Below, one piece after another: positions 1-7,919 of a stretch of 64,000 nucleotides of DNA. Origin of the DNA: an uncultured Cohaesibacter sp. (GTDB lineage: Bacteria > Pseudomonadota > Alphaproteobacteria > Rhizobiales > Cohaesibacteraceae). Made by a program: the position numbers and the translations under genes. Positions within the stretch are counted from its first letter, which is position 1. Every line of letters begins with the position of its first letter. The notes beneath the pieces are model-generated. The model saw nothing but the letters and a program-made list of their open reading frames with translations. It was not told the DNA's origin and did no database searches. The stretch spans positions 3,345,001 to 3,409,000 of the forward strand of contig NZ_OY761553.1 of the NCBI RefSeq assembly GCF_963664735.1, read 5' to 3'.

Positions 1-647
1 AACCATGTCCTACATGTGGCGGTATGGGCAAGGTACGGGCGACGCAGGGCTTCTTCACTGTTGAGCGCACTTGCCCGACCTGTCACGGTCGCGGCGAAAT
101 CATCGATGATCCATGTGATGCTTGCGGTGGCGTAGGGCGGACGACAGAAAACCGTACCCTCTCGGTCAACATTCCGGCAGGTATCGAAGATGGCACACGC
201 ATTCGGCTCTCCGGAGAAGGGGAAGCAGGCATCAGAGGCGGGCCATCGGGTGATTTGTACATCTTCCTGACGCAGAAGCCCCATGATCTGTTTCAGCGTG
301 ATGGTGCAGATATTTTCTGTCGCGTTCCGATTTCGATCACCACTGCTATTCTGGGTGGACAATTCGAAGTTCCCACTGTGGATGGCGGCAAGACGCGTGT
401 CAGAGTGCCTGAAGGAACCCAGAGCGGCAAGCAATTTCGCCTAAGAGGCAAAGGCATGCCGGTTATGCGTAGCCAGCAATATGGTGATATGTATATTCAG
501 GTGGAAGTGGAAACACCACGCAAGTTGACCAAGCGCCAAAGAGAGTTGATTCAGGAGTTTGATTCACTGACCAGTGATGATAATCATCCAGATAGCACCG
601 GCTTCTTCGCGAAAGTAAAAGATTTTTTCGAACGAATTAGCGAGTAG
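1..647 (+). CDS. dnaJ: Chaperone DnaJ, C-terminal part (5' end outside window)
   Basis: This is the Hsp40 co-chaperone of DnaK in the cytoplasm. The reading frame is open from base 3, so the gene enters from the left and its J domain is not visible. The first residues seen are a zinc-finger repeat (CPTCGGMG), followed by two more CxxCxGxG repeats (CPTCHGRG and CDACGGVG). These are the last three of the four cysteine repeats of type I DnaJ. The two substrate-binding beta domains follow, and the protein ends about 50 residues after the conserved GDMY motif. A strong terminator lies directly downstream. The apparent ATG at 24 is internal and not a start. Confidence 0.97.
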   Translation, partial: PCPTCGGMGKVRATQGFFTVERTCPTCHGRGEIIDDPCDACGGVGRTTENRTLSVNIPAGIEDGTRIRLSGEGEAGIRGGPSGDLYIFLTQKPHDLFQRDGADIFCRVPISITTAILGGQFEVPTVDGGKTRVRVPEGTQSGKQFRLRGKGMPVMRSQQYGDMYIQVEVETPRKLTKRQRELIQEFDSLTSDDNHPDSTGFFAKVKDFFERISE

Positions 648-672
648 CGCCAAGACAATCTTCTATTTGATG

Positions 673-707
673 AAAAAAGGAGACATCAGCCGATTGTCTC
701 CTTTTTT
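673..707 (+). terminator. Rho-independent terminator after dnaJ
   Basis: A perfect 13-bp inverted repeat (673-685 with 695-707) has a 9-base loop and ends in six T. It begins 26 bases after the dnaJ stop codon. The A-run on the left makes it able to act on both strands. Confidence 0.92.
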
Positions 708-913
708 GTGCCGTCAGAGTCGATAATTCTTGCGGCTTAAATTATCAAAAAGCTTCGATCCATACCATTTGGGCCTTTTCTCTGACACAAATTCACCTTA
801 CATGCATAAGACATGATTTGGTCAATTCCGATGGCTTTTGAATTTGTCGGACAGACCGCCAATCCCTTTGCCAAACTCAATTGCAATCGGATTGAAGTAT
901 TCTCGGGGATCCC

Positions 914-1516
914 ATGCTCAAGCACTTGCGAAATCATCCTTTAAAAGTTCAGCTCCCCGACGAGATTCGGTTTTTAAGGCAATGGTTTGATAATCCAAAA
1001 AAGATAGGTGCCGTTGCACCATCAAGCCCGGCTTTGGCACGAAAAATGGCTTCCTATATTCCCGTGGATGAGTCAGGTCTGGTGTTGGAACTGGGGCCGG
1101 GAACCGGTGTTGTTACCAATGCTATTCTGAACCGTGGCATCGATCCAGCGCGCGTTTTGGCCGTTGAATATTCAAGTGACTTTGTCAGCATCCTGAATGA
1201 TCGTTTTTCAGGCGTGACCGTCGTGCAAGGTGATGCTTATGATTTTGAATCCATTCGCCAAAACCACATTCAGGCTCCTCTTTCGGCGGTCATATCCAGC
1301 CTGCCACTATTCACGAGCCCCAAAAAAATACGCAAGCGGCTCATTTCAATGTGTCTTGATGCCTTGACACCCGGCTCGCCTTTTATCCAGTTTTCCTATG
1401 CTCTGGTCCCTCCGGTTTCGGAAAAAGAAGGCAACTTCACAATCGAGACAAGCCATTGGATATTGGGGAATTTACCGCCCGCACGGGTCTGGATCTATCG
1501 CCGCCCTATCAATTGA
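914..1516 (+). CDS. pmtA: Phospholipid N-methyltransferase (PmtA family)
   Basis: This is a 200-residue SAM-dependent methyltransferase. The glycine-rich SAM motif LELGPGTG is at about residues 58-65. The N-terminal stretch with FLRQWFDNPKKIGAVAPSS and the later VISSLPLFTSP segment fit the rhizobial PmtA type, which methylates phosphatidylethanolamine to phosphatidylcholine at the cytoplasmic membrane. Its place just after dnaJ is the usual one in Hyphomicrobiales and supports the assignment. The related rRNA adenine dimethylase family shares the fold but usually has a different catalytic loop and length. The start at 914 has no strong Shine-Dalgarno sequence; a slightly different start cannot be excluded. 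Confidence 0.85.
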   Translation: MLKHLRNHPLKVQLPDEIRFLRQWFDNPKKIGAVAPSSPALARKMASYIPVDESGLVLELGPGTGVVTNAILNRGIDPARVLAVEYSSDFVSILNDRFSGVTVVQGDAYDFESIRQNHIQAPLSAVISSLPLFTSPKKIRKRLISMCLDALTPGSPFIQFSYALVPPVSEKEGNFTIETSHWILGNLPPARVWIYRRPIN

Positions 1517-1628
1517 CAGGCGCGTTGTTCGCGTTTTTCACCCATCCGAACTGTTTATCAATCATTGAGCACTATCGTTTGCCCTAGCCAAGCCCTTGTC
1601 GCGGTTTGAGCCCTCTGGAGGAATGATA

Positions 1629-2213
1629 ATGCAGCAAATTCGTCTTCTCTGTCTTGCCGGTTCCACTCGCTCGGGCAGCTTTAATCAACTGCTTGCTGGC
1701 GCCATGGCCAAAGAACTGAGCCTCTTGGAAATGGACGTGACCTTCTTGTCCTTGCAGGACTATCCGTTGCCTCTTTTCAACGCAGATGACGAAGCAGGAA
1801 GCGGCTTGCCTGAAAATGCTGTCAAACTGGCCAAAATGCTGGCCTCCCATGATGCTGTCTTCATCGCAAGCCCGGAATATAACGGTTCCCTAACGCCGCT
1901 GCTGAAAAACACTCTGGACTGGATTTCTCGCGTACCAAAAACTGGTCGGTCACCCTTCACCGATCCTGTTTATGCCATTGGTTCGGCATCCCCCGGCAAA
2001 TTTGGCGGCATGCGGTCCCTTGCTCATCTCAGGGACATTCTGTCCGCTCTGGGCGCACTGGTTATTCCCGAGCAGCTTAGCATCAGCATGGCTCATCAGG
2101 CATTTGATGAAAAAGGCAATCTCTCCAATGACAGGGATTCGATGTTCCTTGGTCTATGCGCGAAAAGCCTCGTCCATATAGGGCAGCGCAAAAAGCCGCT
2201 TGATTGGAACTAG
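1629..2213 (+). CDS. NADPH-dependent FMN reductase family protein
   Basis: This 194-residue flavodoxin-like protein starts with a beta strand and the phosphate-binding loop AGSTRSGSFN. The central SPEYNGSLTPLLKNTLDWIS motif is typical of the NAD(P)H:FMN/quinone reductase family (ArsH/ChrR/YieF type). It probably reduces flavin or quinone in the cytoplasm, but the substrate cannot be read from the sequence. Start choice: the frame extends upstream, but a CTGGAGG Shine-Dalgarno sequence at 1615-1621 lies 7 bases before the ATG at 1629, while the ATG at 1623 is too close to it. The gene stands alone between pmtA and pyrF, in the same direction. Confidence 0.85.
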   Translation: MQQIRLLCLAGSTRSGSFNQLLAGAMAKELSLLEMDVTFLSLQDYPLPLFNADDEAGSGLPENAVKLAKMLASHDAVFIASPEYNGSLTPLLKNTLDWISRVPKTGRSPFTDPVYAIGSASPGKFGGMRSLAHLRDILSALGALVIPEQLSISMAHQAFDEKGNLSNDRDSMFLGLCAKSLVHIGQRKKPLDWN

Positions 2214-2303
2214 GCAAGAAGTTTCCTTTCCAATCTGGACCCCTTTACGCGGAAGTGATATGGCTCTGACCGATTTGTCCCACCGGAACAGGAGCCGTCG
2301 TCA

Positions 2304-3014
2304 ATGTCACTTACCCCTCGTGATCGTCTGATCGTGCCACTTGATGTGCCAAGCGTTGAAGAAGCCAAAGAAATCATCACAGATCTTGGCGAGAGTGTTT
2401 CATTCTACAAAATTGGCTATCAGCTTGGATATGCAGGTGGATTTGATCTGACCCGCGCTCTGATAAGCGAAGGCAAAGACGTCTTCATGGACCTGAAGCT
2501 TCTGGATATCGACAATACGATCGAAAAAGGGGTCGTCTCCATTTCCACCCTCGGGGCCAAATTTCTGACCATTCATGCCTATCCAAAGGCAATGAGAGCG
2601 GCCGTTGCAGGCAGAGGCAAAACATCGCTGCAGCTTCTGGGTGTTACTGTGCTCACTTCCATGGATGACGCAGATCTCAACGAAGCCGGATATCGCTTTT
2701 CCGCCACCGAACTGGTTGCAAAACGCGCCGCAGACGCGCGCGCCGCAGGAATGGACGGAATCGTCTGTTCGGCGCAAGAAGCCTCAGCCATGCGCTCGAT
2801 TGTTGGACCTGATATCGCCATCGTCACACCAGGCATTCGCCCAGCCGGTGCCGATGTTGGTGATCAGAAACGCGTCATGACGCCTAAAAAGGCCATTTTG
2901 GAAGGCGCAGACTACCTGGTGGTAGGCCGTCCTATTCTGGCGGCGGATAACCGCAGAAAGATGGCTGACAGCATCATAGACGATATCAGTGCTGCTCTGT
3001 CAGAGAAGAGCTAG
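2304..3014 (+). CDS. pyrF: Orotidine 5'-phosphate decarboxylase
   Basis: This enzyme converts OMP to UMP in the last step of de novo pyrimidine synthesis. The 236-residue protein is of normal length. It shows the N-terminal RLIVPLDVPS strand, the active-site block FMDLKLLDIDNT with the Asp-Lys-Asp array, the TIHAYPKAM loop, and the C-terminal phosphate-binding VTPGIRP and LVVGRPI motifs. Together these identify it clearly. It is a single gene with 90 bases to the previous stop codon. The next gene is convergent. Confidence 0.97.
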   Translation: MSLTPRDRLIVPLDVPSVEEAKEIITDLGESVSFYKIGYQLGYAGGFDLTRALISEGKDVFMDLKLLDIDNTIEKGVVSISTLGAKFLTIHAYPKAMRAAVAGRGKTSLQLLGVTVLTSMDDADLNEAGYRFSATELVAKRAADARAAGMDGIVCSAQEASAMRSIVGPDIAIVTPGIRPAGADVGDQKRVMTPKKAILEGADYLVVGRPILAADNRRKMADSIIDDISAALSEKS

Positions 3015-3109
3015 GTTCGCGATCAGGCTCCTGACCGCCACGCAGACGTGACCGTATGGGTATTGATCAGGAGCTTATCGTCAATAACTCCATTATTTTC
3101 AGCAGCCCG

Positions 3110-3757
3110 CTATCGGGCCATGACCATGGCAGGCTGAAGAACCGGCGCCTCGAATTCCCCAAATCGCCAAGCTTTTCGATCTGATCTCATTTTCTTCAAG
3201 AGCTGAATTTGGGAGATCATCAAGCTGATGACCATCAACAAGAGCCCCGGTGCGATCAGAGAATATAGATACTTCTTGGGAATGATATTAAGGAATGCCT
3301 TGCCGGATCGATTGGGACTGACATGGGCTAAAACCGTGCGCCCGACTGAATAGGCCGCAATTTCCTTTTTCACCTTGCCCGGCGATTTGAAGCGCATTTT
3401 TGACAAAGACAATTGATTGCCGGTTATCACAAGGCCATTTTCAATATAGCTATATTCGATGTTGGCCGTGAATACGGGAACACCATCCTTGTATGGTATT
3501 CTGACAACGTCTGCCCGCGTGATGGTCACTTCACGTTGCTCCCAGCCTTTTACGTCTCTGGCGGTAAAATAATGCGCAACGCCAACAAGGAAGAGCAGAA
3601 AACCCGCAACAATCAATATGAATTTTGCAACATCAATTGCTGTAATTTGCCGAAATCGAGAATGTTTCGGAGCTATGATCCACGCAGATCTGGCTTGCGG
3701 AGGCTCGCAATTGACGCCTCTAACCCCTGAATAGTGATATGCGGATTGATAACGCAT
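3110..3757 (-). CDS. Membrane protein with two transmembrane segments, DUF3592-like
   Basis: The protein of about 215 residues has one hydrophobic segment near residues 50-75 (FILIVAGFLLFLVGVAHYF) and a second near the C terminus (LYSLIAPGLLLMVISLMIS). Between them is a beta-rich extracytoplasmic part with YSYIENG and the VGRTVLAHVSPNRSGKAFL strand. This layout is that of the DUF3592 family, whose function is unknown. Start choice: the frame is open to 3856, but the first 33 codons are very AT-rich and look non-coding. The ATG at 3757 gives a basic N terminus followed by the first membrane span. The gene converges on pyrF. Confidence 0.62.
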   Translation of the reverse strand: MRYQSAYHYSGVRGVNCEPPQARSAWIIAPKHSRFRQITAIDVAKFILIVAGFLLFLVGVAHYFTARDVKGWEQREVTITRADVVRIPYKDGVPVFTANIEYSYIENGLVITGNQLSLSKMRFKSPGKVKKEIAAYSVGRTVLAHVSPNRSGKAFLNIIPKKYLYSLIAPGLLLMVISLMISQIQLLKKMRSDRKAWRFGEFEAPVLQPAMVMAR

Positions 3758-4401
3758 GACATTAAACCTGGTTGTTAAGAATTCAAGAATCGAAGCAATT
3801 ATTAATTTTTTATTAAAATATATATAACACAAGAATACATCAAAAGGCGATTCCACTTTTGGAGTCTTTATAGAATTTATATTTCACCCTTTTCAAAAAA
3901 TTCTTATTTTTCTAATAGAACCTATAGGAATTATATTCCAACCGAGTCTAAATGGCATGTTTGTTACTTTTTTCCTTATACCGATGAGTCATGGTAATTT
4001 CATAGTCCATTAGGATGAAACCTAAACACGTAATTTTGAAATGCATAGCCTCATGATTTCTAAAGGCGAGAGTCTAGTGGATCCAGCGATCAAAATTAAA
4101 AATGTAATTAATGATATTATTTCGGGTTTAAAACGGGAAGGCCGAACTTTACTTGTCTTTTTAAAGCTTTTGTTTTGCAAAAAGCCCAGATTGGCTACCT
4201 GCATTTCAGCAGTTTTTTGCCTCGATTTTCCAGTTATACCCCACAGACGCATGAAGTAAGTAGGCGGATTGGGACAAATTTGATGATTATGGGACATTCT
4301 CACTCTGCAAATACTCGTATTGGACTTGCACTAAGGTCATATACCGCATAGAAGAAAGCCTGACTATTCACCCTTCTCGAAACATACGGTGGAACTGCGT
4401 T
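3758..4401. other. AT-rich intergenic region without a supported gene
   Basis: This stretch between the divergent DUF3592-like gene and dapB is markedly richer in A and T than its surroundings, especially 3780-3960. It holds only short open frames (for example 4041-4259 on the plus strand) that have no recognisable domain and no ribosome binding site. It presumably contains the promoters of both flanking genes; no specific operator or RNA structure could be made out. Confidence 0.5.
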
Positions 4402-5214
4402 ATGACCGATATACGGCTTGTTGTGGTAGGTGCTCAGGGACGCATGGGACGCGCTCTCATCAAAGCGATTACCGAGCAGCAGGGTGTATGTGTGGCCGGT
4501 GCGATAGAACGGGTCGGATCTGAGTGCATCGGTTTGGATGCCGGCACTTTAGCGGGTGTACAGTCTCTTGACGTGCCTGTCAGCTGCGATCTGGATGCAG
4601 CCCTTGAGTCTGCAGATGGCGTTATCGACTTCACCACTCCTCAGGCCAGTCTTTCATTTGCGCGGATCACCGCTGCAAAAAACAAGCTGCATATCGTAGG
4701 AACCACCGGTTTTACTCAGGAAGAGGAAGCCGAGCTCAAGACCATTGCTGAGAGCGGCGCTACGATGGTTCGATCCGGCAATATGAGCCTGGGGGTCAAT
4801 CTTCTTTCAAAGCTGATCGAACAGGCCACCAAGGCGCTTGACGCAGACTTTGATATAGAAATCCTTGAAATGCATCACAAGCATAAAGTGGACGCCCCTT
4901 CGGGCACGGCCCTGTTGCTTGGTGAAGCTGCTGCGCAGGGGCGCGGCATTGATTTGCACACCAATGCCGTCATGTCTCGGGAAGGCATGACCGGTGCCCG
5001 GGAACGGGGAAGCATCGGATTTGCCACATTGCGTGGAGGGTCGGTTGTTGGTGAGCATAGTGTGATTCTGGCAGGGGAAGGCGAGCGCATTGAGCTCACG
5101 CATAAGGCCCAGGATCGCTCCATTTTTGCCCGTGGTGCCGTCAAGGCTGCATTGTGGGCAAAAGACAAACCCGTTGGCTATTACTCCATGATGGATGTTC
5201 TGGGACTGAATTGA
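4402..5214 (+). CDS. dapB: 4-hydroxy-tetrahydrodipicolinate reductase
   Basis: This NAD(P)H-dependent enzyme of the diaminopimelate/lysine pathway reduces the DapA product to tetrahydrodipicolinate. The 270-residue protein has the N-terminal dinucleotide fold with [11 protein letters not shown], the GTTGFT motif, and the catalytic block [21 protein letters not shown]. All are diagnostic of DapB. The C-terminal part returns to the nucleotide-binding fold. gpmA follows after 163 bases in the same direction, and the two could be cotranscribed. Confidence 0.97.
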   Translation: MTDIRLVVVGAQGRMGRALIKAITEQQGVCVAGAIERVGSECIGLDAGTLAGVQSLDVPVSCDLDAALESADGVIDFTTPQASLSFARITAAKNKLHIVGTTGFTQEEEAELKTIAESGATMVRSGNMSLGVNLLSKLIEQATKALDADFDIEILEMHHKHKVDAPSGTALLLGEAAAQGRGIDLHTNAVMSREGMTGARERGSIGFATLRGGSVVGEHSVILAGEGERIELTHKAQDRSIFARGAVKAALWAKDKPVGYYSMMDVLGLN

Positions 5215-5377
5215 ACAGGCACGCCACATGGCGAAGTTTTGAACCGCAAAGAGGGCAATTCTGGCGCAACAAAAGCGCGAGAAATGTTGTAACCGATTTA
5301 ACAAGGCGCTTTTCTGGCCGCTCTGCGGATTACGCTTTCAGAAGAGTGCTTCAATTTGCAGTTAAGGAGTGGATCCG

Positions 5378-5995
5378 ATGGAACGGACACTAGTGCTGGC
5401 ACGTCATGGCCAGAGCGATTGGAATCTGAAAAACCTTTTCACCGGCTGGAAAGACCCTGGTCTTACCGAACAGGGCACGGCTGAAGCCATTGCTGCTGGC
5501 AAGAAGCTCAACGATATGGGCATGAAATTCGACGTTGCCTTTACCTCTGATCTGCAGCGCGCCCAGAAAACCTGCCAGCACATCCTCGATGGCGTTGGTC
5601 AGTCCGACCTGACCACCTACCGCGATCTCGCTCTGAACGAACGTGATTATGGCGATCTGTCAGGCCTTAACAAAGACGACGCTCGCAAGAAATGGGGCGA
5701 CGAGCAGGTTCACATCTGGCGCCGTTCTTACGACGTTCCTCCTCCGGGTGGTGAAAGCCTGAAAGATACCGCTGCACGCACCCTGCCTTACTTCATCACC
5801 GACATTCTGCCACAGGTTATGGCTGGCAAGTCTGTTCTTTGTGCAGCACACGGTAACTCCCTGCGCTCCATCGTGATGGTTCTGGACCGTCTGACCAAGG
5901 AAGAAATCCTTGAAGTCAATCTGGGCACCGGTGTTCCGATCGTTTACAAATTCAACGCTGACACCACTATCGCTTCCAAGGAAATCCTTGGCTAA
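5378..5995 (+). CDS. gpmA: 2,3-bisphosphoglycerate-dependent phosphoglycerate mutase
   Basis: This glycolytic mutase interconverts 3- and 2-phosphoglycerate through a phosphohistidine. The 205-residue protein begins with [12 protein letters not shown], which carries the catalytic histidine. It has the [14 protein letters not shown] block and the second active-site histidine in [12 protein letters not shown]. It lacks the long insert of the 250-residue enterobacterial form, as is usual in alphaproteobacteria. Start choice: the frame is open from a GTG at 5369, but an AAGGAG sequence at 5364-5369 is 8 bases before the ATG at 5378. The terminator at 6035-6061 follows; that terminator is duplicated at the far end of the next module. 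Confidence 0.96.
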   Translation: MERTLVLARHGQSDWNLKNLFTGWKDPGLTEQGTAEAIAAGKKLNDMGMKFDVAFTSDLQRAQKTCQHILDGVGQSDLTTYRDLALNERDYGDLSGLNKDDARKKWGDEQVHIWRRSYDVPPPGGESLKDTAARTLPYFITDILPQVMAGKSVLCAAHGNSLRSIVMVLDRLTKEEILEVNLGTGVPIVYKFNADTTIASKEILG

Positions 5996-6024
5996 TTGGT
6001 GCAATGTTGCAGCTGTTTTTCAGC

Positions 6025-6054
6025 AGAATTTTCGAAAGGGTGGCTTCGGTCACC
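6025..6054 (+). repeat. Direct repeat, left copy (30 bp, overlaps gpmA terminator)
   Basis: These 30 bases recur without any mismatch at 7870-7899, 1845 bases to the right. The repeat covers AGAATTTTCG and almost the whole stem-loop of the gpmA terminator. The bases on either side of the two copies differ. A perfect repeat of this length around an AT-rich two-gene block is the footprint expected of an insertion or of site-specific integration into the terminator. Confidence 0.9.
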
Positions 6055-6061
6055 CTTTTTT
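6035..6061 (+). terminator. gpmA Rho-independent terminator with UUCG tetraloop
   Basis: The stem AAAGGGTGGC pairs with GTCACCCTTT (one G-T wobble) around a TTCG loop, and a run of six T follows. It lies 40 bases after the gpmA stop codon and is the natural terminator of that gene. Confidence 0.92.
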
Positions 6062-6128
6062 ATGGCGTGCATTTTCTAATTAAGTATACTATTTCGATAT
6101 ATTTAACGTTGATATCGAGTACATCGTC

Positions 6129-7673
6129 ATGCCTGCTCTCAAAAGCGAACCGAAGTTATCTAAATTTAGTCAATCTGATAAATCAGTTTCAAACGGCCCC
6201 TGTGCCGTGGCAAGGCCAACATCAGAGCTTGTAATTGGTATGGTTGGGGCTGTCGGAGCTGGGGTTACAAAAACGGCAAATGAATTAAAAGGAAAACTTG
6301 AAACAGATTACGATTATCACGTCGAAATAATTAGAGTAAGCGACATAATTTCATCAATGAAGACTTTAGATTCTACTTTAGATAGTACATCCAGAATAAC
6401 TCAACTTCAAAAACTCGGAACTGAATTACGCAATGATTTTGGTGAAGATATTTTAATTTCAAAAGCAATTGAGAAAATTGCAATCTCAAGAGATGTTAAT
6501 AAAGGGTATGATCATTCCAAGACCGTTCCTCAAGCAATAAATAGAAGAATTGCAACCATAATTGATTCTATTAAGCACCCAGAAGAAAGCAAAAAGCTTT
6601 CTGATGTCTATGGAGACGTTTACTGGCAATTTACTGTTTTTGCTCCCGAGACGGTAAGAGAAAACAGGCTTAGAAACATAGGTGTAGATAAAGGAAAACT
6701 GCACGGAATATTCACAACAGATACTAATGATAAAGACAATCACGGTCAAAAAGTAAGTGATACAGCATTATTATCAAATTTTTTTGTTAGAAATGATGGG
6801 CAGAATACCCACCGTTTAGAAAGTGTTTTGGACAGGTTTCTTGAAATTCTCTTTAATGTTTCCACTCATACTCCAACCCAGCAAGAAACAGGAATGCTCA
6901 CAGCAGTAACTGCGGCCAGCAAATCTGCTTGCCTATCGCGACAAGTTGGCGCTGCTCTATATTCAAATAAAAATGAGCTATTGAGCACTGGTTGTAATGA
7001 TGCTCCGCGTTACGGTGGGGGTTTGTATAAAACAGAAGATAATGATTGTGATCACAGATGTTATAAATGGCAATCGCAAGAATGCCATAATGATAGACAT
7101 AAAAAGGAACTATACTCTCAAATTTTTGAAAAAATTAACACTTTTGAGAATAAGCTTGATCAAGAAAAAATTACTTCAGCGCTGAAGAAAACTCCGATTA
7201 AAGGTCTCATTGAGTACAGTCGTGCTGTGCATGCTGAAATGGAAGCAATTCTCTCTGTTGCTAGAACAGGTAAATTGGGAATAGTCGGTGGTAGTTTATA
7301 TTCGACAACCTACCCCTGTCATAATTGTGCGAGACATATTGTTGCTAGTGGCATAGAGAACGTTTATTACATTGAGCCATATGCAAAAAGCTTGGCAATC
7401 GATTTGCATAGTGATGCGATTTCAGTATCTGAAAATGACACAGGCAAGGTTGCATTTCTTCAATATGAAGGAGTCGGACCGCGCAGTATGTTAAAATTGT
7501 TCGGGCATGGATTAAAACGTAAAGATGAAGGAAAAGCTATTCAAAGTCAGAAAAAAACTGCTAATCCAGTCTTTGCCCCTTCAATTGACGGATTCACAAC
7601 GCACGAAATTCGGGTTATAAAGCAGCTAAAAGATTTAAATCTCCCTTCAGAAGAAAGCGCCGCCAATGTCTGA
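6129..7673 (+). CDS. AvcD-type anti-phage deoxycytidine-nucleotide deaminase
   Basis: The 514-residue protein joins an N-terminal nucleotide-kinase-like domain (about residues 33-240) to a C-terminal zinc deaminase domain (about 250-460). The deaminase signatures are complete: HAE with H368 and E370, and PCHNC with C397 and C400. A second cysteine/histidine cluster (C307, H309, C311, C319, H320, H324) may bind structural zinc. This domain order is that of AvcD and related phage-defence dCTP/dCMP deaminases, which deplete deoxycytidine nucleotides during infection. The P-loop is altered: G40-A-V-G-A-G45 is followed by V46, with lysine only at 48. The gene is far more AT-rich than its neighbours, uses codons such as AAA, ATT and TTA heavily, and is bracketed by the 30-bp repeat, so recent transfer is likely. 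The start at 6129 has only a weak ribosome binding site. Confidence 0.88.
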   Translation: MPALKSEPKLSKFSQSDKSVSNGPCAVARPTSELVIGMVGAVGAGVTKTANELKGKLETDYDYHVEIIRVSDIISSMKTLDSTLDSTSRITQLQKLGTELRNDFGEDILISKAIEKIAISRDVNKGYDHSKTVPQAINRRIATIIDSIKHPEESKKLSDVYGDVYWQFTVFAPETVRENRLRNIGVDKGKLHGIFTTDTNDKDNHGQKVSDTALLSNFFVRNDGQNTHRLESVLDRFLEILFNVSTHTPTQQETGMLTAVTAASKSACLSRQVGAALYSNKNELLSTGCNDAPRYGGGLYKTEDNDCDHRCYKWQSQECHNDRHKKELYSQIFEKINTFENKLDQEKITSALKKTPIKGLIEYSRAVHAEMEAILSVARTGKLGIVGGSLYSTTYPCHNCARHIVASGIENVYYIEPYAKSLAIDLHSDAISVSENDTGKVAFLQYEGVGPRSMLKLFGHGLKRKDEGKAIQSQKKTANPVFAPSIDGFTTHEIRVIKQLKDLNLPSEESAANV

Positions 7674-7857
7674 ATTCAACCGAAATCAGAAATCTTTCTT
7701 TTTTGTATTTGATAGCTCAAATCAGAGAGAACCAAATCCTGGCAAACAGGTTGACCAAACTATGCCAGGCTATCTCTCAACGGAAAGAATTTCTCATGAG
7801 GCGTCAGAAGAGGCCAAGCAGAGATTACTGTCTCGTCTAGAGAAATTTGGCTGTTAG
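7666..7857 (+). CDS. Small protein overlapping the AvcD-type deaminase gene, unknown function
   Basis: This 63-codon frame starts 8 bases before the end of the deaminase gene, a spacing typical of translational coupling, and ends 22 bases before the distal terminator. The product begins with a polar stretch, has a short hydrophobic patch (FFFVF) at residues 11-15, and ends with an amphipathic helix-like segment (EASEEAKQRLLSRLEKFGC). I recognise no family. It shares the AT-rich composition and lies inside the repeat-bounded module, so it travelled with the deaminase. A role as partner, inhibitor or regulator is only an inference from position. It could also be a chance frame. Confidence 0.5.
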   Translation: MSEFNRNQKSFFFVFDSSNQREPNPGKQVDQTMPGYLSTERISHEASEEAKQRLLSRLEKFGC

Positions 7858-7869
7858 AGAAATTGTATA

Positions 7870-7899
7870 AGAATTTTCGAAAGGGTGGCTTCGGTCACC
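7870..7899 (+). repeat. Direct repeat, right copy (30 bp)
   Basis: This copy is identical over 30 bases to 6025-6054 and closes the accessory module on its right side, between the small gene and the convergent Ada-like gene. Confidence 0.9.
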
Positions 7900-7906
7900 T
7901 TTTTTT
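7880..7906 (+). terminator. Second copy of the UUCG terminator, closing the module
   Basis: This is the same stem-loop as at 6035, with seven T after it. One C of the right arm is missing here, so one base pair of the stem becomes a G-T wobble. It would end transcription of the deaminase operon and may also stop readthrough towards the convergent gene. Confidence 0.88.
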
Positions 7907-7919
7907 GTGCCAAGCTAGT

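Noticed and set aside
4022-4303. Short open frames on both strands in the AT-rich gap before dapB
   Set aside because: They overlap each other, have no ribosome binding site and no recognisable domain or coding character.
6004-6234. Open frame starting right after gpmA
   Set aside because: It runs through the gpmA terminator and is out of frame with the deaminase gene; the terminator would stop its transcript.
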